A DNA stretch of 64,000 nucleotides from Ephydatia muelleri (lineage: Eukaryota; Porifera; Demospongiae; Spongillida; Spongillidae): assembly GCA_013339895.1 (NCBI GenBank), contig JABACO010000018.1:2081483-2145482 (forward strand). Direction: 5' to 3'. The position numbers and the translations under genes were made by a program. The notes under the pieces are model-generated. The model saw only the letters and a program-made list of their open reading frames with translations, did not search any database and had not been told where the DNA came from. Below, one piece after another: positions 20,482 to 35,136 of the stretch; within the stretch, counting starts at the first letter, position 1; each line of letters starts with the position of its first letter.

Positions 20482-23400
20482 TGTATGTGTACACAGATGT
20501 GCGTTTGTGTCAATCGTGTGCATGCAGATGCATGTGATTACAACTACAACTTGGGTTTTACCCTCCTCCCTTCCCCCTCCACCTTTCCTAACCTCTCAAT
20601 TTCCTTCTGTTCCCGTGTGGCCCTGTGGCTACGCGTCCCATCTCCAACATCCTGCACACAAAAACCCCCACCCACACACCACAAACAAAACCAAAACCTC
20701 AAATAGCTGCACAAACCAGCATGTGCACTCATCTCCTTACAAATAAACCCTATTCGGTGCCCACCTGTATCTCCTGCGGGATGTCCAGGTACTCATCCCT
20801 CAGTTCCTTCACAAGCTCGCTTCTGAGGGCCATGTGTTTCATCCTCTCCTCCATCCTTCTCTGTCGTCCTGCCACGCCCCCTTCGTAGTCCTCGTAGGGA
20901 ACGGCGGCCACCTTGGGGGGTACGTAGGCCTTCTGCTGCCTGCCCTCGTCGCTGTCTTCATCGCTGTCTTCCTCAGATAGCTGTGGCCAGTGTGTGTGCA
21001 CGCATGTGCGTGCGTGTATGTGTGCATATATGTGTGTGTGGTGTATGTGTGTGTGTGTGTGTGGTGTATGTGTGTGTGTGTGGTGTATGTATGTGGGTGT
21101 ATGTGTGGGTGTGGTGTATGTTGCATGTCTTTAGCCCATGCTTTTATAGCCAGCACATCAGTGCATCACCTTGGAGACCAGATTGGCAGGGTTGGGCTTG
21201 AACCGGAGAGGGTCATTCTCTGCTCCTGCAAACAAAATTGAATGTCAAAGGTAGAAGAGATCTTAATTTGGTAGACAAGGTTCAAACCTGCCAGTCCAGA
21301 AGACGCAACCCTGATCAGCTTGTCGATCTGATAGCGCAGCTTCTGATCAAGCGGTCTGATTTTCTCCAATACCTTCAGAACAGCATGACACACACGCCAT
21401 GTAGATGATACAGTAACACATGCACTCCAAAAGCACACACAACTGTATGTCACTACAAAAGCTCCTGTGGGCAGTACAGAAGAGGAATATTAACACAAAC
21501 TTGGAAGACTCTCTGTCAATTTCTATCTATATAAGACAACAGGTCCCAGAGTGTCATACACAATGGAGCAAATGTTACATAGTTAAAAGCAGACCATACA
21601 ACTGCACGATTTGTGTGTGCTATTTTTTAATTTATGTTAAACACCTTAATGTATTGGCTACAACAAAGAGACCAGTTGCTGCTTAGTTACCCGTTATCAC
21701 TTTGACAAATCTGTTGCTTAGTTACCCGTTATCACTTTGACAAATCTGTTGCTGATTCTCTGGACCTTGGATCCACTCCCACCACCCCACCTTCCCTTCA
21801 AACTTCTAAATAGTGCTGTTAGTGATTTGCAATGCTTCATACCCTCCCCCATCCCTTCACTCACAATCCTTGTCTCCACAAGCCTCTGTACAGCGTTGCT
21901 TCCACTGATGGACTGACCCTCCGTCTTCAACAGCACCACATAAGTGAGGTCAATCAAGTAACTGCAGAGGAGAACAACACCCTCATGCATGTGACACACC
22001 ACCACGCCATGCAGTTACCATAGCAACATATGAAGCTTGAGCTCCAGCAAGCTGACACCCTACAGAGCATGAGTTTGATGATCCACACAGCTGGTACTAA
22101 AGAATGACCAAAGCACCTTTTCAGTATTGAAGTCTGGATCTTGCACTGTCTTCTGCATGGCGCCAACATGATCACTGACCAAAGATACCTTTTAATGATA
22201 AGAAGTGATGATGATGCATACACACACACACACACACTCATAAACTCACATATTTGTCTATTTAAAGTGCATTAACTATTTAGCTGTGAGTTGCCTCATG
22301 CTAACTGATGCAGTTTTATAAAAGCACAGCTACTGAATCTAAGAGAAATGATTTCTCTAGCTAAGAAAGATGCACTGAATCTGTATGTCAACCCTCTATC
22401 CTCTACATCTATTGGCTGCCTTGAAGATATCTGCTCCTTTCTTGAACAGAATAGACACACAGCAGAAGCAACTAGGACTGATGAGCTACTGAGCATAGTC
22501 ACCAGGTTGACATGCTCAGCAACACCTTGCTCTGTTCAAGCATCGACTACAGTTTTTCCCCACAAAGATAAAACCCCTAAATTAATTTACTACAAACACT
22601 TTTAGGGTCAACTTGTCATCAATATTTATAATAATAAAAAGTTCAAACCCCTGAAAAAAGGACACCTTGATAACCAGAACACTTTAATACAGTCGCAAAA
22701 GTGTCCACATTTAGGGGTTCCCTGTAAACACTAATTACGAATCAGATTTTTGCCTCAGAGGTTCTTAGACAAAATGGTGAAATTATAGTAAAACGTCAGA
22801 TCTTGCGGGTTTACTGTTGCTTGATTGACTGATTGGACAATTCTCATTAATATTTATGTACGCATCAATGTATTTTAATGTGGTAATATGATACTACTAA
22901 TGAAGGTATGGATCGTTTCCGCGAAAAGGGATCTAATGGATACATGATAAAATTTCCAGTACGCGCAATAGAAATGTAACACTTGCGTTGAAATGTATGG
23001 CTATTACAAATTCAGTGCCTTACAACTCCATGACAGATACTCCGATTCTCAGCGCATAAGAATCGCTGTGTAGGGGACATTTCAGAATATCAACAAAAAA
23101 AAGCGTTAGGTCCCTTTTTGCAGAAACAATTCACTACACTGGGTAACTCAAGGAATATATGACTCCTCTGTAATGCATAACTGAGCAGTATTACATTCAG
23201 AGATGATGCACTGTAATCGTATTTCTTCTGTTTCTGTTCTCTTAGCATGCAGATCACATGATACAACCCTACTCCTAAGTTCCCAGATAACAGGGGCATT
23301 GGTCCCCTTGTTTTGGGACTACCGGTACTACAAAAAGCAAAATTCTATGCCACTCACATCCACTTACGTCATCACCTCCTACCCCACACCCCTACTTTCC

Positions 23401-23496
23401 ACGTAGCTGGCAAATTTCATCATATCAGTATGTTTCTCTCCACACACACATGCACACACACACACACAAACACACACACGCATACACACACACACG

Positions 23497-23563
<67 letters not shown>

Positions 23564-23763
23564 CATACACACAACAAATACACATCGAAACATATACAAA
23601 CCTTCGAATGCGTTCATAACAATGCATACGAACCTTTGAGTTCATATCTTCTAGGATACCCAGAAGCTCCGGTAGCTCCGAAGCTAAACTCTACGCCAGA
23701 CGAAAATAAGTTCACATAATATGTGAACGTTTAACAATGCCTTACTTCAGCAGCTCGGTCCAT
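19901..23763 (-). CDS. NGDN: Neuroguidin (Sas10/Utp3/C1D family)
   Basis: Neuroguidin belongs to the Sas10/Utp3/C1D family, nucleolar small-subunit processome factors; vertebrate NGDN also binds eIF4E. Eleven in-phase exons: 23746-23763, 23634-23675, 22117-22188, 22019-22059, 21865-21961, 21288-21372, 21170-21225, 20765-20980, 20593-20651, 20080-20215, 19901-19996; 305 residues against 315 in human. Signature blocks are YLIDLTYVVLLKTEG, LEKIRPLDQKLRYQIDKLI (the Sas10/C1D core), ENDPLRFKPNPANLVSK, an acidic EEDSDEDSDEG run, KAYVPPKVA, RYEEDNLIRLP and a K/R/S-rich tail. The first two exons are short (18 and 42 nt) and less certain than the rest: exon 1 is M-D-R-A-A-E and exon 2 begins LPELLGILEDM. 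A minus-strand AATAAA lies at 19772-19777. Intron 2 (22189-23633) carries an IR-B element and a CA repeat. A start codon on the other strand is only 102 bp away (23866). Confidence 0.93.
20222..20485. repeat. (TGTA)n microsatellite in an NGDN intron
   Basis: About 60 tetranucleotide copies with scattered interruptions. It generates cysteine/methionine/tyrosine-rich and histidine/threonine-rich false open frames on both strands. Confidence 0.98.
20990..21120. repeat. TG-rich microsatellite in an NGDN intron
   Basis: Imperfect (tg)n with gtatg interruptions, between NGDN exons 7 and 8. Confidence 0.9.
21682..21752. repeat. Two-copy tandem duplication in NGDN intron 5
   Basis: gcttagttacccgttatcac followed by tttgacaaatctgttg occurs twice back to back (36-bp unit), just downstream of the NGDN exon ending at 21865. 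Confidence 0.9.
22912..23133. mobile_element. IR-B element, copy 2
   Basis: Starts ggatcgtttccgcgaaaagg and ends gcgttaggtccctttttgca plus gaaac, matching the terminal repeats of the 9017-9260 copy, with the same inner block (gatactccgattctcag). About 222 bp, noncoding, in NGDN intron 2. Confidence 0.85.
23440..23575. repeat. (CA)n microsatellite
   Basis: Long CA run with a few interruptions in NGDN intron 2. Confidence 0.98.
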
Positions 23764-23865
23764 CTACAGATAACACGTGGGTGTGCACGAAATGGAATTA
23801 ATAACTGGACGCACTATTCTAGTACTCAGACTGCATACGCTATAGTGAAGTACGCATGAGACAAG
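23764..23865. promoter_or_regulatory. Putative bidirectional promoter, NGDN / small plus-strand gene
   Basis: 102 bp between the NGDN start (minus, 23763) and a plus-strand ATG at 23866. No TATA box is evident. The shared-promoter role is inferred from the head-to-head arrangement. Confidence 0.45.
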
Positions 23866-23958
23866 ATGGGCAAGTCTAAGCATACACCGAACGCCACAAA
23901 GAAGGACAACCCGTTTAAACTTATGGGAGGTGCCAGAAAGCTCCGGTTGAAGAAGAAA
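23866..23958 (+). CDS. First exon of a possible RBIS-like ribosome biogenesis protein
   Basis: The ATG at 23866 opens a 31-codon basic exon, M-G-K-S-K-H-T-P-N followed by NPFKLMGGARKLRLKKK, closed by a good donor (AAGAAA|GTGAGC). The N-terminal pattern of a basic start, N-x-F-x-hydrophobic, then A-x-K/R-x-L-K-x-K recalls ribosomal biogenesis factor RBIS (C8orf59), a pre-60S nucleolar protein. The downstream exons were not found, so the identification is tentative. The divergent position next to neuroguidin, also a ribosome biogenesis factor, is suggestive of co-expression. Confidence 0.35.
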
Positions 23959-24063
23959 GTGAGCTTCCGTTATTATTTGATGTACGTTGTTGTGGTATGT
24001 GAGGTCAGTATGACGCTTGCCACGTACGAAGGATGTGAGGGTGTGGGGCAAAGCGATACCTAG

Positions 24064-24600
24064 CAACGAAAATACTACTGTGTGGATGGGGTCAAGCATG
24101 AACGGTAAATGGATCACGTAGTATTGGAGGTCAGGGTGGTGAGTACTGGCGGATTGCGGTCTCCCTCAGTATGTTCCCCACTTTTCCACCAAATCACCAT
24201 ATAAATTTCTTGGGTCTGACACATATTCTTCCTCGCTCCTTAAAGTTGACAACTTGCCTCTTCCAAGGAACACTTAGTAACTTTGCCTGATGCACTGTCT
24301 TGTCCCTTTCAGTGTAGGCAGAGGGCAAAACTTTGGCAGGGCTAAATGGTACCATAGATACTTTAAAGTATCTATGATGGTACATGGTCGTGTTGCAGCC
24401 CTTAATTAATCTTCTCCATTTATTAATTCAAGATAAACGTTGTGTACACTATTATTTATGGAGTGCCACGAGATGTATTTAGCATGCTGCATGCATGTGT
24501 TAATAGATATATTATAACAGACGAAGTGTATTACAACTCATGTATGAAGTTTAATGAATTAAACATTAGTTATGACAGTTTAACTGAGCCAGTTACATTT
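24064..24600. other. No gene recognised
   Basis: Holds an unidentified minus-strand open frame (24194-24385) with a KTVHQAKLLSVPWKRQVVNF stretch that may be transposon-derived, and a short hairpin around 24350-24375 (accatagatactttaaag / ctttaaagtatctatgatgg). Confidence 0.3.
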
Positions 24601-25420
24601 TAATGCAGCCATGCAAAGTTTGTTTTGTCGCATCACATTACGACAAGCAGCAATGCATGCTATTGAGGTTGAGCTCATCTGTAAGCATTTTTTGAACTTG
24701 CAAAATCGATAAATGCTCTATCTTCTCTGCTGGCATTCAATTCTGTAGGTATATGGTTTGAGCCAATGAAGTGCTGAGAAAGACCGTTCAGCGGTTGCTG
24801 TAGTTGCAGGTATTTTGTATAGCATGAAGCAATTTCAAAACTTCCGGAAATACTTCTGCCGCACTGTTTAGTTTATCACCAAAATGTGGTTTGGCATTGT
24901 CCAAGTTTTCACTCAGGATGCATCCGGATCCAGGGCCAGAGTTAACTGCAGCAAGAGTAGTTTGGACCTCGAGTCTCAAGTTGTTGTTTTTTTGTCAAAC
25001 CGTTTGCTGATTTCATCAACACTGTATATTGTCGAGGAACTTATTGTCTTAAATCGGTCTGTAAAATTCTTTTGGGGACCTGAATGTTTCTGGTCTATCT
25101 CCAGAGTTGAACCTTTTAGGAGGTTGACGTGCTCTGGGAAGCTGTGGATGTGACTTGTAGTATCAAACTCTGCATCATTCTTCTTCGCATTAGTTATTTG
25201 CACTGTTGCAGCATCTTTAGCAGCACATGCTGTTATGCTATTGGACTGAAGGGTGCACCTTAGGCAGTCAGTCAATGCATCTCACCCAGCACAAGCGTCA
25301 ACAGCAAAACGAACGGATACATAAACTCACTTTATCACCTGTCTAACGATACTTGCACTTCAAAACACACTTCATCCTCGCCAAAAGTCGCTTCAAACTC
25401 ACTACAGCTTTCTGTCTTAG
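24600..25420 (-). pseudogene. hAT transposase remnant (ZMYM/TTF type), C-terminal part
   Basis: The minus strand reads EVFPEVLKLLHAIQ, shifts frame, then ATTATAERSFSALHWLKPYT, the hAT dimerisation motif (T-A-x-A-E-R-S-F-S-x-L). An upstream frame (24976-25275) contains SFPEHVNLLKG and FTDRFKTISSSTIYSVDEIS and reads like the helical region before it. The frameshift and absence of a DDE core mark it as dead. Confidence 0.7.
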
Positions 25421-25487
25421 TGCATTGTTGTGTGCACACTTGACAGTCATTACCCCCACTTGTGTCAACATCATGTGGTCCTGGAAT

Positions 25488-25582
25488 GTGGCTCTTCTAT
25501 AAGTTATGATGTTGTGTTATTGTTCAAGTATGGGCCCATAGTTGAACAACAACACAACATCATACTTTATAGGAGAGCCACA
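25488..25582. repeat. Inverted repeat (hairpin)
   Basis: gtggctcttctataagttat plus gatgttgtgtt is answered by aacacaacatcatactttat plus aggagagccac, with a short centre around gtatgggcccatag. Arms are about 40 bp with a few mismatches. Possibly a small foldback element. Confidence 0.8.
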
Positions 25583-26579
25583 TGTGGGCATGAGAGTGTA
25601 GTTGTGGGTGGATATCACCACTTGTCACTTAAAAAATTCTCCAAGGGCGACTGTTTGGACATGGCAATCTTTGTGAGGTCATTGTGTGCAAGCATTACAT
25701 GTAGGTGTTTTTTTTTTTGTATGGGCCAATGTTTTGGCAACAGAAGGCATCCCATAGGGTACAACCACAGCTGGTACTGTCCTCTTCTTTGGTTTCCTTG
25801 GAGATGTGCTGAATCCTTCTGCAATTGACTGCTCCCCTCCACCCACACCCCCCAGTGTAAAGCAAAGTCTCAATCCCTGGACATCGAGTTGCTCAACAAG
25901 ACGTTCAGTGCAGCACGTGCGTCGTGCTCATCAACAGTGACCAATCCCCAGCGACCACAGGTACTGTTGTGGAGGGGTAGTCTGGGGGGACCAGAAAAAT
26001 GTTGGTCTTTGTTGGGACCTACGTTTGAGCACCTCTCACTTGACTGGTTTGAATAATCAAGAGTTGGAGCATTGAATGGTCATTAGTTAGTATTTTGTGG
26101 GTGCACTTGGGTAAAATGGAAGGTAAGGAGTACCTCATAAGAATTGTCCTCAAGTCTTAGGCTACAATGTGCCCTAGAATTTTTTTTTATGGAGGCAAAT
26201 TTTTTACTCCTGACAGTGGATAAAATCTAATTTATACAGCATATATCCATTTTAGTGAGTGCACATGTGCAGAATGGGGCAGGTGGAGTAGGTGGTGGGT
26301 GGGTGGGGGTTGGAATTACCACATCTCACCACATCACCCCCCTCCCCCCCAGGACAAGACTAAGGCCACACCCACAACCCAAAGTCAACCTCCACCAAGC
26401 ACGACAGTGGAAGAAAGCATAAACAATACCATTGACATTTTTGCCCATCTTTAGTCGTGTTAGGGTTTCATCGTCATCCTATTTATACACATCTCACTCA
26501 TCTTAAATAATGATGCCTGATCATAACAGTCATCACTATTACATCATCTTTTTTAGCTGGCTAGGGAGGGAGTGAAGGC
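25583..26579. other. Noncoding or eroded transposon sequence
   Basis: A minus-strand open frame at 25615-25873 with KRTVPAVVVPYGMPSVAKT may belong to the same dead hAT element, but is not identified. The rest, to the GMPR stop at 26580, shows only G-rich simple sequence (26280-26350). Confidence 0.3.
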
Positions 26580-30173
<3,594 letters not shown>

Positions 30174-30239
30174 TCTTTAGCACCGATAATTTTATATCCC
30201 TTGCTACTCGATCAAAGACCCGTAATTAATAGCACGGAT
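30174..30239. promoter_or_regulatory. Putative bidirectional promoter, GMPR / 67-aa gene
   Basis: Only 66 bp separate the two divergent start codons. No strong core motif besides an AT-rich centre (taattttatatcc). Role inferred from arrangement. Confidence 0.5.
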
Positions 30240-30574
30240 ATGGAGCAATTGCTATACGACGTACGAGCCCTGAACGCGAGTGTCAGTAAGTTATTATTAC
30301 AACGCCCTACTGTGTGCTCATAATTTTATTATTCGATCTCGTAGAAAGCATTAAAGTATCTATAGACGAGAGCAAGACGAATATTGGCCTCCAATTGGAC
30401 ACACAACGACGGCTCAACCAAGTACGCTTAGCGGCATCCCCTTACACCAAAACAAATAAGTTATCCTACGTAATTTCCCTCCATCTCGAATAGGTAATAG
30501 CCCCTGTAGCTGCAGCCTTTCAACAACCCTTCAACTATGGGGCTCGACCAACAGCAAGGCAAATAATAAACTAG
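30240..30574 (+). CDS. Unrecognised small protein, 67 residues, three exons
   Basis: Exons 30240-30285, 30345-30421 and 30494-30574 join with clean GT-AG signals (GTCA|GTAAG, CGTAG|AAAGC, CCAA|GTACG, AATAG|GTAAT) and keep frame to a TAG. The protein starts MEQLLYDVRALNASVKSIK and ends in a PTARQIIN tail. The first ~45 residues look like one amphipathic, coiled-coil-prone helix (L/V/I heptad spacing) and the rest is small and polar; no signal peptide or membrane segment. The size and helix would suit a small subunit of a coiled-coil complex, but I do not recognise it. Consistent phase over three exons and the divergent pairing with GMPR argue that it is real. Confidence 0.65.
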
Positions 30575-30655
30575 GGCTATAGGATGGATGATAAAGTTTC
30601 CTGGGGACTGCCCATCCCTCAGACACAAAAACAAAACTGTGTACACCTGTCATGT

Positions 30656-30751
30656 TCATGCTCTGAACTTCAGCTGTCGTTGTTGCTTGATTTCCAGCTG
30701 CTTCATCTGGCGTGGAGTGATCTCTTTCTCCAGCTCGTACACTGGTTCAGG

Positions 30752-30806
<55 letters not shown>

Positions 30807-31996
30807 GTGTGCGTGTGTGTGTGTGTGTGTGAAGAGGTAAACAGCACATGAAGTCTTGCTGATCATATGCTACTGTGTCTACCGAGTGTGTTCATGTAGG
30901 TCTGGTGGACAGACGCGTCCCACTGTGTCTGGTAGAAGCAGAACGACCAAGGCTGCACAGCAACATTGTTAGCTTGGAATTCCTGTGAAGAAAATGTCCG
31001 TTCCTTTATCCTAATGAACGAATGGAAAGAGAAATACGAAGAGTGCTTAAAAGCAGGAGTGGTGCCCCCAAAAACCTGTCTCCCACCCCCCCCTCCCCCA
31101 ACCCCTACACCCCACACAGCAGAGCCTTACCAGCTATCTCCACCCTTCTTTAGCTGTGAGGGATCAAGAGGTTGTGTGTGCCTGTAAAGGGCAAAGACCA
31201 TCCTATGGAGCCCAGAGCCCCTTGGTGGAACAGGTGGGAGGTAGGGAACGATAATGTTGCCACTGGCAACACCATCAGAGCCGATGTTGGCACTAGCAGT
31301 GGGTCCAAGGCACGTGGGACGAGTCAGGCAAAAAAAAACTCTCGCATAATCCGTACTTCATTACTAGACACGGCTTGGCTTACACCATCCAGTGCAACAG
31401 TTCGGCATGATTGTTGATTAGGTTCCCATCCGGATTGGAGAGGACTAGCGTCCACAGTACGTCATGCTTGGATGCTGGTGGAAGGGTCACTTGAGGTGGG
31501 TCCATGGTCTGCTCCGTGGAGAGGTAAAAAGGTTGATAGTGGCAGTGCAGGAGGGGAGTGTGGTGGGGAAAGATGAGTTACCTCTGCCGCATTCAAGATG
31601 TTCCCTCTCATGACCTGGTGACTACCGTAGCGAACTGTGAAGAATGTCTGAGGCCTGAATTCGCAGCCAAATACATCCTGGTAGATATGGAAGTGATTTC
31701 CAATCGTCTGGAGGTGCTTAGGTCCCTCAAACTGTTTCCATTCCTTCTGCACGTCGTCCAACGGCACCAGCACTGCGAGGATGGGTGGGGTTTAACTAGG
31801 AATAACTGACCACGTGTGAGGCCTTACACTCTTTCTTTCTTGCTTTCCTTTCCAGTTCAGGGTTACGACGGTTCTGCCGCAATACCTCGCATCTTTCAAA
31901 CCGAAGAGCCTTTGCGCGGTTGGAACGTGTGACTGTGTCTATACGGGGTAGAAGGTTTGCGTGTGTGAGCGAGGGTGAGCGATATGATCTAAACAT
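30656..31996 (-). CDS. MRPL38: Mitochondrial ribosomal protein mL38 (PEBP-like)
   Basis: Large-subunit mitoribosome protein with a phosphatidylethanolamine-binding-protein fold. Six in-phase exons: 31828-31996, 31582-31772, 31384-31508, 31131-31292, 30883-31010, 30656-30756; 291 residues against 380 in human, the N-terminus being shorter. Matching blocks are the basic N-terminal region ending RNPELERKARKKE, VPLDDVQKEWKQFEGPKH, LYRDLF-equivalent IYQDVFG, the PEBP core LWTLVLSNPDGNLINNHAEL, PYLPPVPPRGSGLHRMVFAL, and the C-terminal WSFCFYQTQWDASVHQTY before YPEPVYELEKEITP. Exon 3 must end ATGGT|GTAAGC to keep frame. The start is the ATG at 31996, only 111 bp from the divergent STMP1-like gene, another mitochondrial protein. 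Confidence 0.93.
30757..30832. repeat. (TG)n microsatellite at the mL38 last-exon acceptor
   Basis: Runs directly up to the exon 6 acceptor of the minus-strand mL38 gene (CACACAG|AGTATC). Confidence 0.95.
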
Positions 31997-32107
31997 GTAC
32001 TATAATCGCGGTAATAGGTTTTCTGGAGGCTTGCTGCTGCTGCCACCTGGCGAAGGCCAGTTGCCCAAGTGCACATAGCTCTCAGGCCGTTCGTCACAGT
32101 TGCAATC
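31997..32107. promoter_or_regulatory. Putative bidirectional promoter, mL38 / STMP1-like
   Basis: 111 bp between divergent start codons of two predicted nuclear-encoded mitochondrial proteins. GC content is moderate and no TATA box is evident. Confidence 0.5.
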
Positions 32108-32895
32108 ATGGGACAATCGAGCTCAGTTTTGCACGCAAAAGTAATACTCTAATTAAAGCGCGTTGCTATTAATATTGAGATGGGCGTCTGGTCGTGGATT
32201 GTGAGTTCTGCATGGCATGGTAACTTTTTCGATGTTCAGATGCACCTCTTATAAAGGTGGGCCTGGCGGCTGGCACAGTGTTTGGAACGTACGTGGCGCA
32301 GAACTATGAGGTGAGAATACTGCTTAGTGCTAGCTAGACCCGCGGTTGTTTTCGACCAAAAGTCCTCGACTTACCATTGCATGCATGAAGTGTTATACCG
32401 AAGGCACTTTTGCAGATACCTCCACACACCCTATCACCACCGGCACACAGTGTTTTGCTCGTGAGACGAGTAATACACTGGAAGGTTATTTATCCAGCAC
32501 TGACCGAAACGTTTGCAGAAGGGAGTAGTGGTAGCACTTAAGATTCAAAGGGGCATATCCTTGTTAGTTTCACTGATTGATGTGGGTCGGTATGACTGGA
32601 GGATTTGGCTTAGTGTTCGTTTTAAGTTTCTACCCCAAAAACGATGAAAACGTATACTGTACCCAGCATGTGGCCAAAGGTTATGGGTTAAATGTTGATT
32701 GGAGCAATCACTTAGTCTAATATCCTTTCCAGCCACATCAGTGACATGCCTCCCCTCCCCACCCCACCTTCCACAGCTTTTTTAATCATGGCCATCTGAG
32801 GGTAAACTCTGTGATCACTGTAGGAAGCATATTCCTTGTAGGGTGTGGGGAGAGCTCCCTGGAAAATTCCAAGTACTTAGTTGCTGGATTGGACT

Positions 32896-32926
<31 letters not shown>

Positions 32927-33950
32927 GCAAACATGTGATAACGATAGTGATCACATTGTTCCTAGCGTCATTTTCTGTTAAAGCCAGTGCCATAACTAGA
33001 CAATCACAACAGTTCCTCATACTGTAGTTGTAGTTTGTGTCTGTATGATATGGGTTTTTAGCTAGTTGGCTGTTCAAAATATGGTATGCGGTTGAAGCTA
33101 TGGCGATGGAAAGTAAGGATGTTAGTTCAATTGATTCTTCTAATCTAAATTGTGCCTGGGCAATCTTTCCAGTACACATTGATTAGTTTCATTGTGGCAG
33201 GATCAGCGTGTACTTATAAGGTTATTTAGCATATGCATCCTGTCAGGGAGAGGGAGGTCACCTTGGCAACTGAATACTTTCTTGCCAGCAAAGAAACAGG
33301 ACACACCAATAAGAGAAGTATTTGCTACATGTCCCTCATGATGCATTTCAATAAATGGAAAGGTAATTCTGTCCGAAATTGTCGAAAATGTATTATTTGG
33401 TCATCTCTGTAAGAGCAAAGTAATTAGTCGCACTATTGGAGATGGGTGTGCTGTGACCTACCTCTGCTGCACCCCCATACACAGGTGCACCACCCTGTAT
33501 GTGCTTATGCACAGTAGGACTTCTATACATGTAGTCAAAACGGAAGGAAGCCCCACCCATATACACACCAATTTGAATCCATTAGACAACTGTAGCTATA
33601 TGGTCTCACTTTAGCTTCCCCCTTACCTAAACCTCAGACACAACAGCTCATTTAGCCAAACCTTAATGCAGTTTGTGTTCTGTGATTAGTGGAGGTTGCA
33701 CTCAATTGTGCTTTGAGCTAGGCGATACACAGCAATTAGATATGTCAACTGTGTTTGCACAAAACTTGCAATCGGCTGACTTAATGCTATCTTCTGTTAC
33801 AAGGTCCCCAATGTGGTTGATGTATTTGGCAGAGTGAGGGAGATGGTTTCGGACTACCAGAAGCCTGCTGCGAAATCTGAACCCAGCAGCAACAGCAGCA
33901 GCACTGGTAAGGCAGATAAGCCAGCAGCCAAAGGCGACGATGACGACTAG
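32108..33950 (+). CDS. STMP1: STMP1-like short transmembrane mitochondrial protein
   Basis: Exons 32108-32140, 32257-32310 and 33804-33950 encode 77 residues. The core GLAAGTVFGTYVAQNYEVPN then a VREMVSDYQKP helix parallels vertebrate STMP1 (a 47-residue inner-membrane microprotein linked to respiratory complexes), where a G-x-x-x-G-N-x-x-G-M-Y-x-A-Q-N-Y segment is followed by a charged amphipathic helix. The membrane segment is about residues 12-24. Two features differ from vertebrates: an extra N-terminal exon (MGQSSSVLHAK) and a serine-rich, acidic C-terminal extension ending GDDDD. The 3' splice site for exon 2 is CTTATAAAG|GTGGGC; using the nearer CAG at 32239 would hit a stop. A poly-A signal, aataaa, follows at 34122. 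Confidence 0.75.
32897..32925. repeat. Poly-G tract in STMP1-like intron 2
   Basis: An uninterrupted run of about 28 G on the plus strand, sense to the STMP1-like transcript; capable of G-quadruplex formation. Confidence 0.95.
32926..33803. other. Remainder of STMP1-like intron 2
   Basis: AT-rich unique sequence with no exon, repeat or RNA gene recognised. Confidence 0.5.
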
Positions 33951-34331
33951 CTCGAAGCAAACAACAGCAATGGAGCAACGTTAGACAATAGTGCAGCTAT
34001 AAGAACAGTTGTACTACTTTTAGATTATGTGTGTGTGCGCGTAGGGTGGACGTATACCAGTCAGCTGGGCTTGGCTGCTTGGCTGTACAAGGTTCTTGCA
34101 ACTGGTCTTTTTTTTAAATGAAATAAAAACTGCCACAACACACTACATAATGCAACACACATACACACACATACACACATAGAGCTGTGTTTAAACTGGT
34201 CATGGTACCAGGGAAGAGCTTTGCTCTGACTACCCTGGCTATTTATCGGCCGGTTCCCCCCTAGAAGGCCTGAATAAGATCGGACAAGCAGAATAGCTGT
34301 GAACACAACAGGGCGGGCATGTCTCATGGCC

Positions 34332-35060
34332 TTACTTCTTGCTCCTGCGAAAGCTGAGTCCACGTTTGGCCATCCTTGGTGACAGCACAGTCTTCTTGGG
34401 CTAGTGGGCGGGAGAGGGTTAGTTAGCCTCTTTGGCAGGTGTCCTTCCTGCCCATGAGAGCCCACCAAATGTGGTCACAGAAGACCTACATGCAGTGTGT
34501 TGATGTTGGCCAATCCTTCCATCGAGCTCCACTGTCTGCGCAGGGCACTGTTTGCTCGAGGCCTAGTGAAGGTAGCCAGCGTGTTTGGTGGCGCTGCCAA
34601 CAGAAGAGGATACAGTATCACTATTCCAGGTTTAGGAGAGAGGGGGGGACCTTGTACCTTGTTGCTGTGATGAACCATACAGTTTGGTACGCTGAACCAC
34701 TTTTGCTGTATCCAGTGAGATCATGTGTTGTCCAGTACAGTCATGTGATGAGATCAGATGACCGGTGAGACCATACAATGCCAAAAAAAAAAAGTCCGAT
34801 CGTGTGACATGGACAAGAGAGATCAAATGAAGTCTTAGTGAAGGAGAGTGGTATCCCACTCACATCTGATCGTCTCTGTCACCTTGACATGAAGCATGTC
34901 CAGAGCCCTCTTGCCACTGTGCTCCCTCAGGTTGACATTCGAATCTGTATCAATTAAAGAATGACCTTGAGGATAAATTGTGTCTTGCTAAAGTGCACTT
35001 GTGTGGACATGTCTGTTATATGTGTATGTGTGTACATGTAATGTGCATGTGTATATGCAT

Positions 35061-35136
<76 letters not shown>

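Noticed and set aside
19855-20523. Long open frames of H/T/Y/I or C/M/Y/V residues on both strands
   Set aside because: Produced by the (TGTA)n microsatellite in an NGDN intron; they only share ends with real exons.
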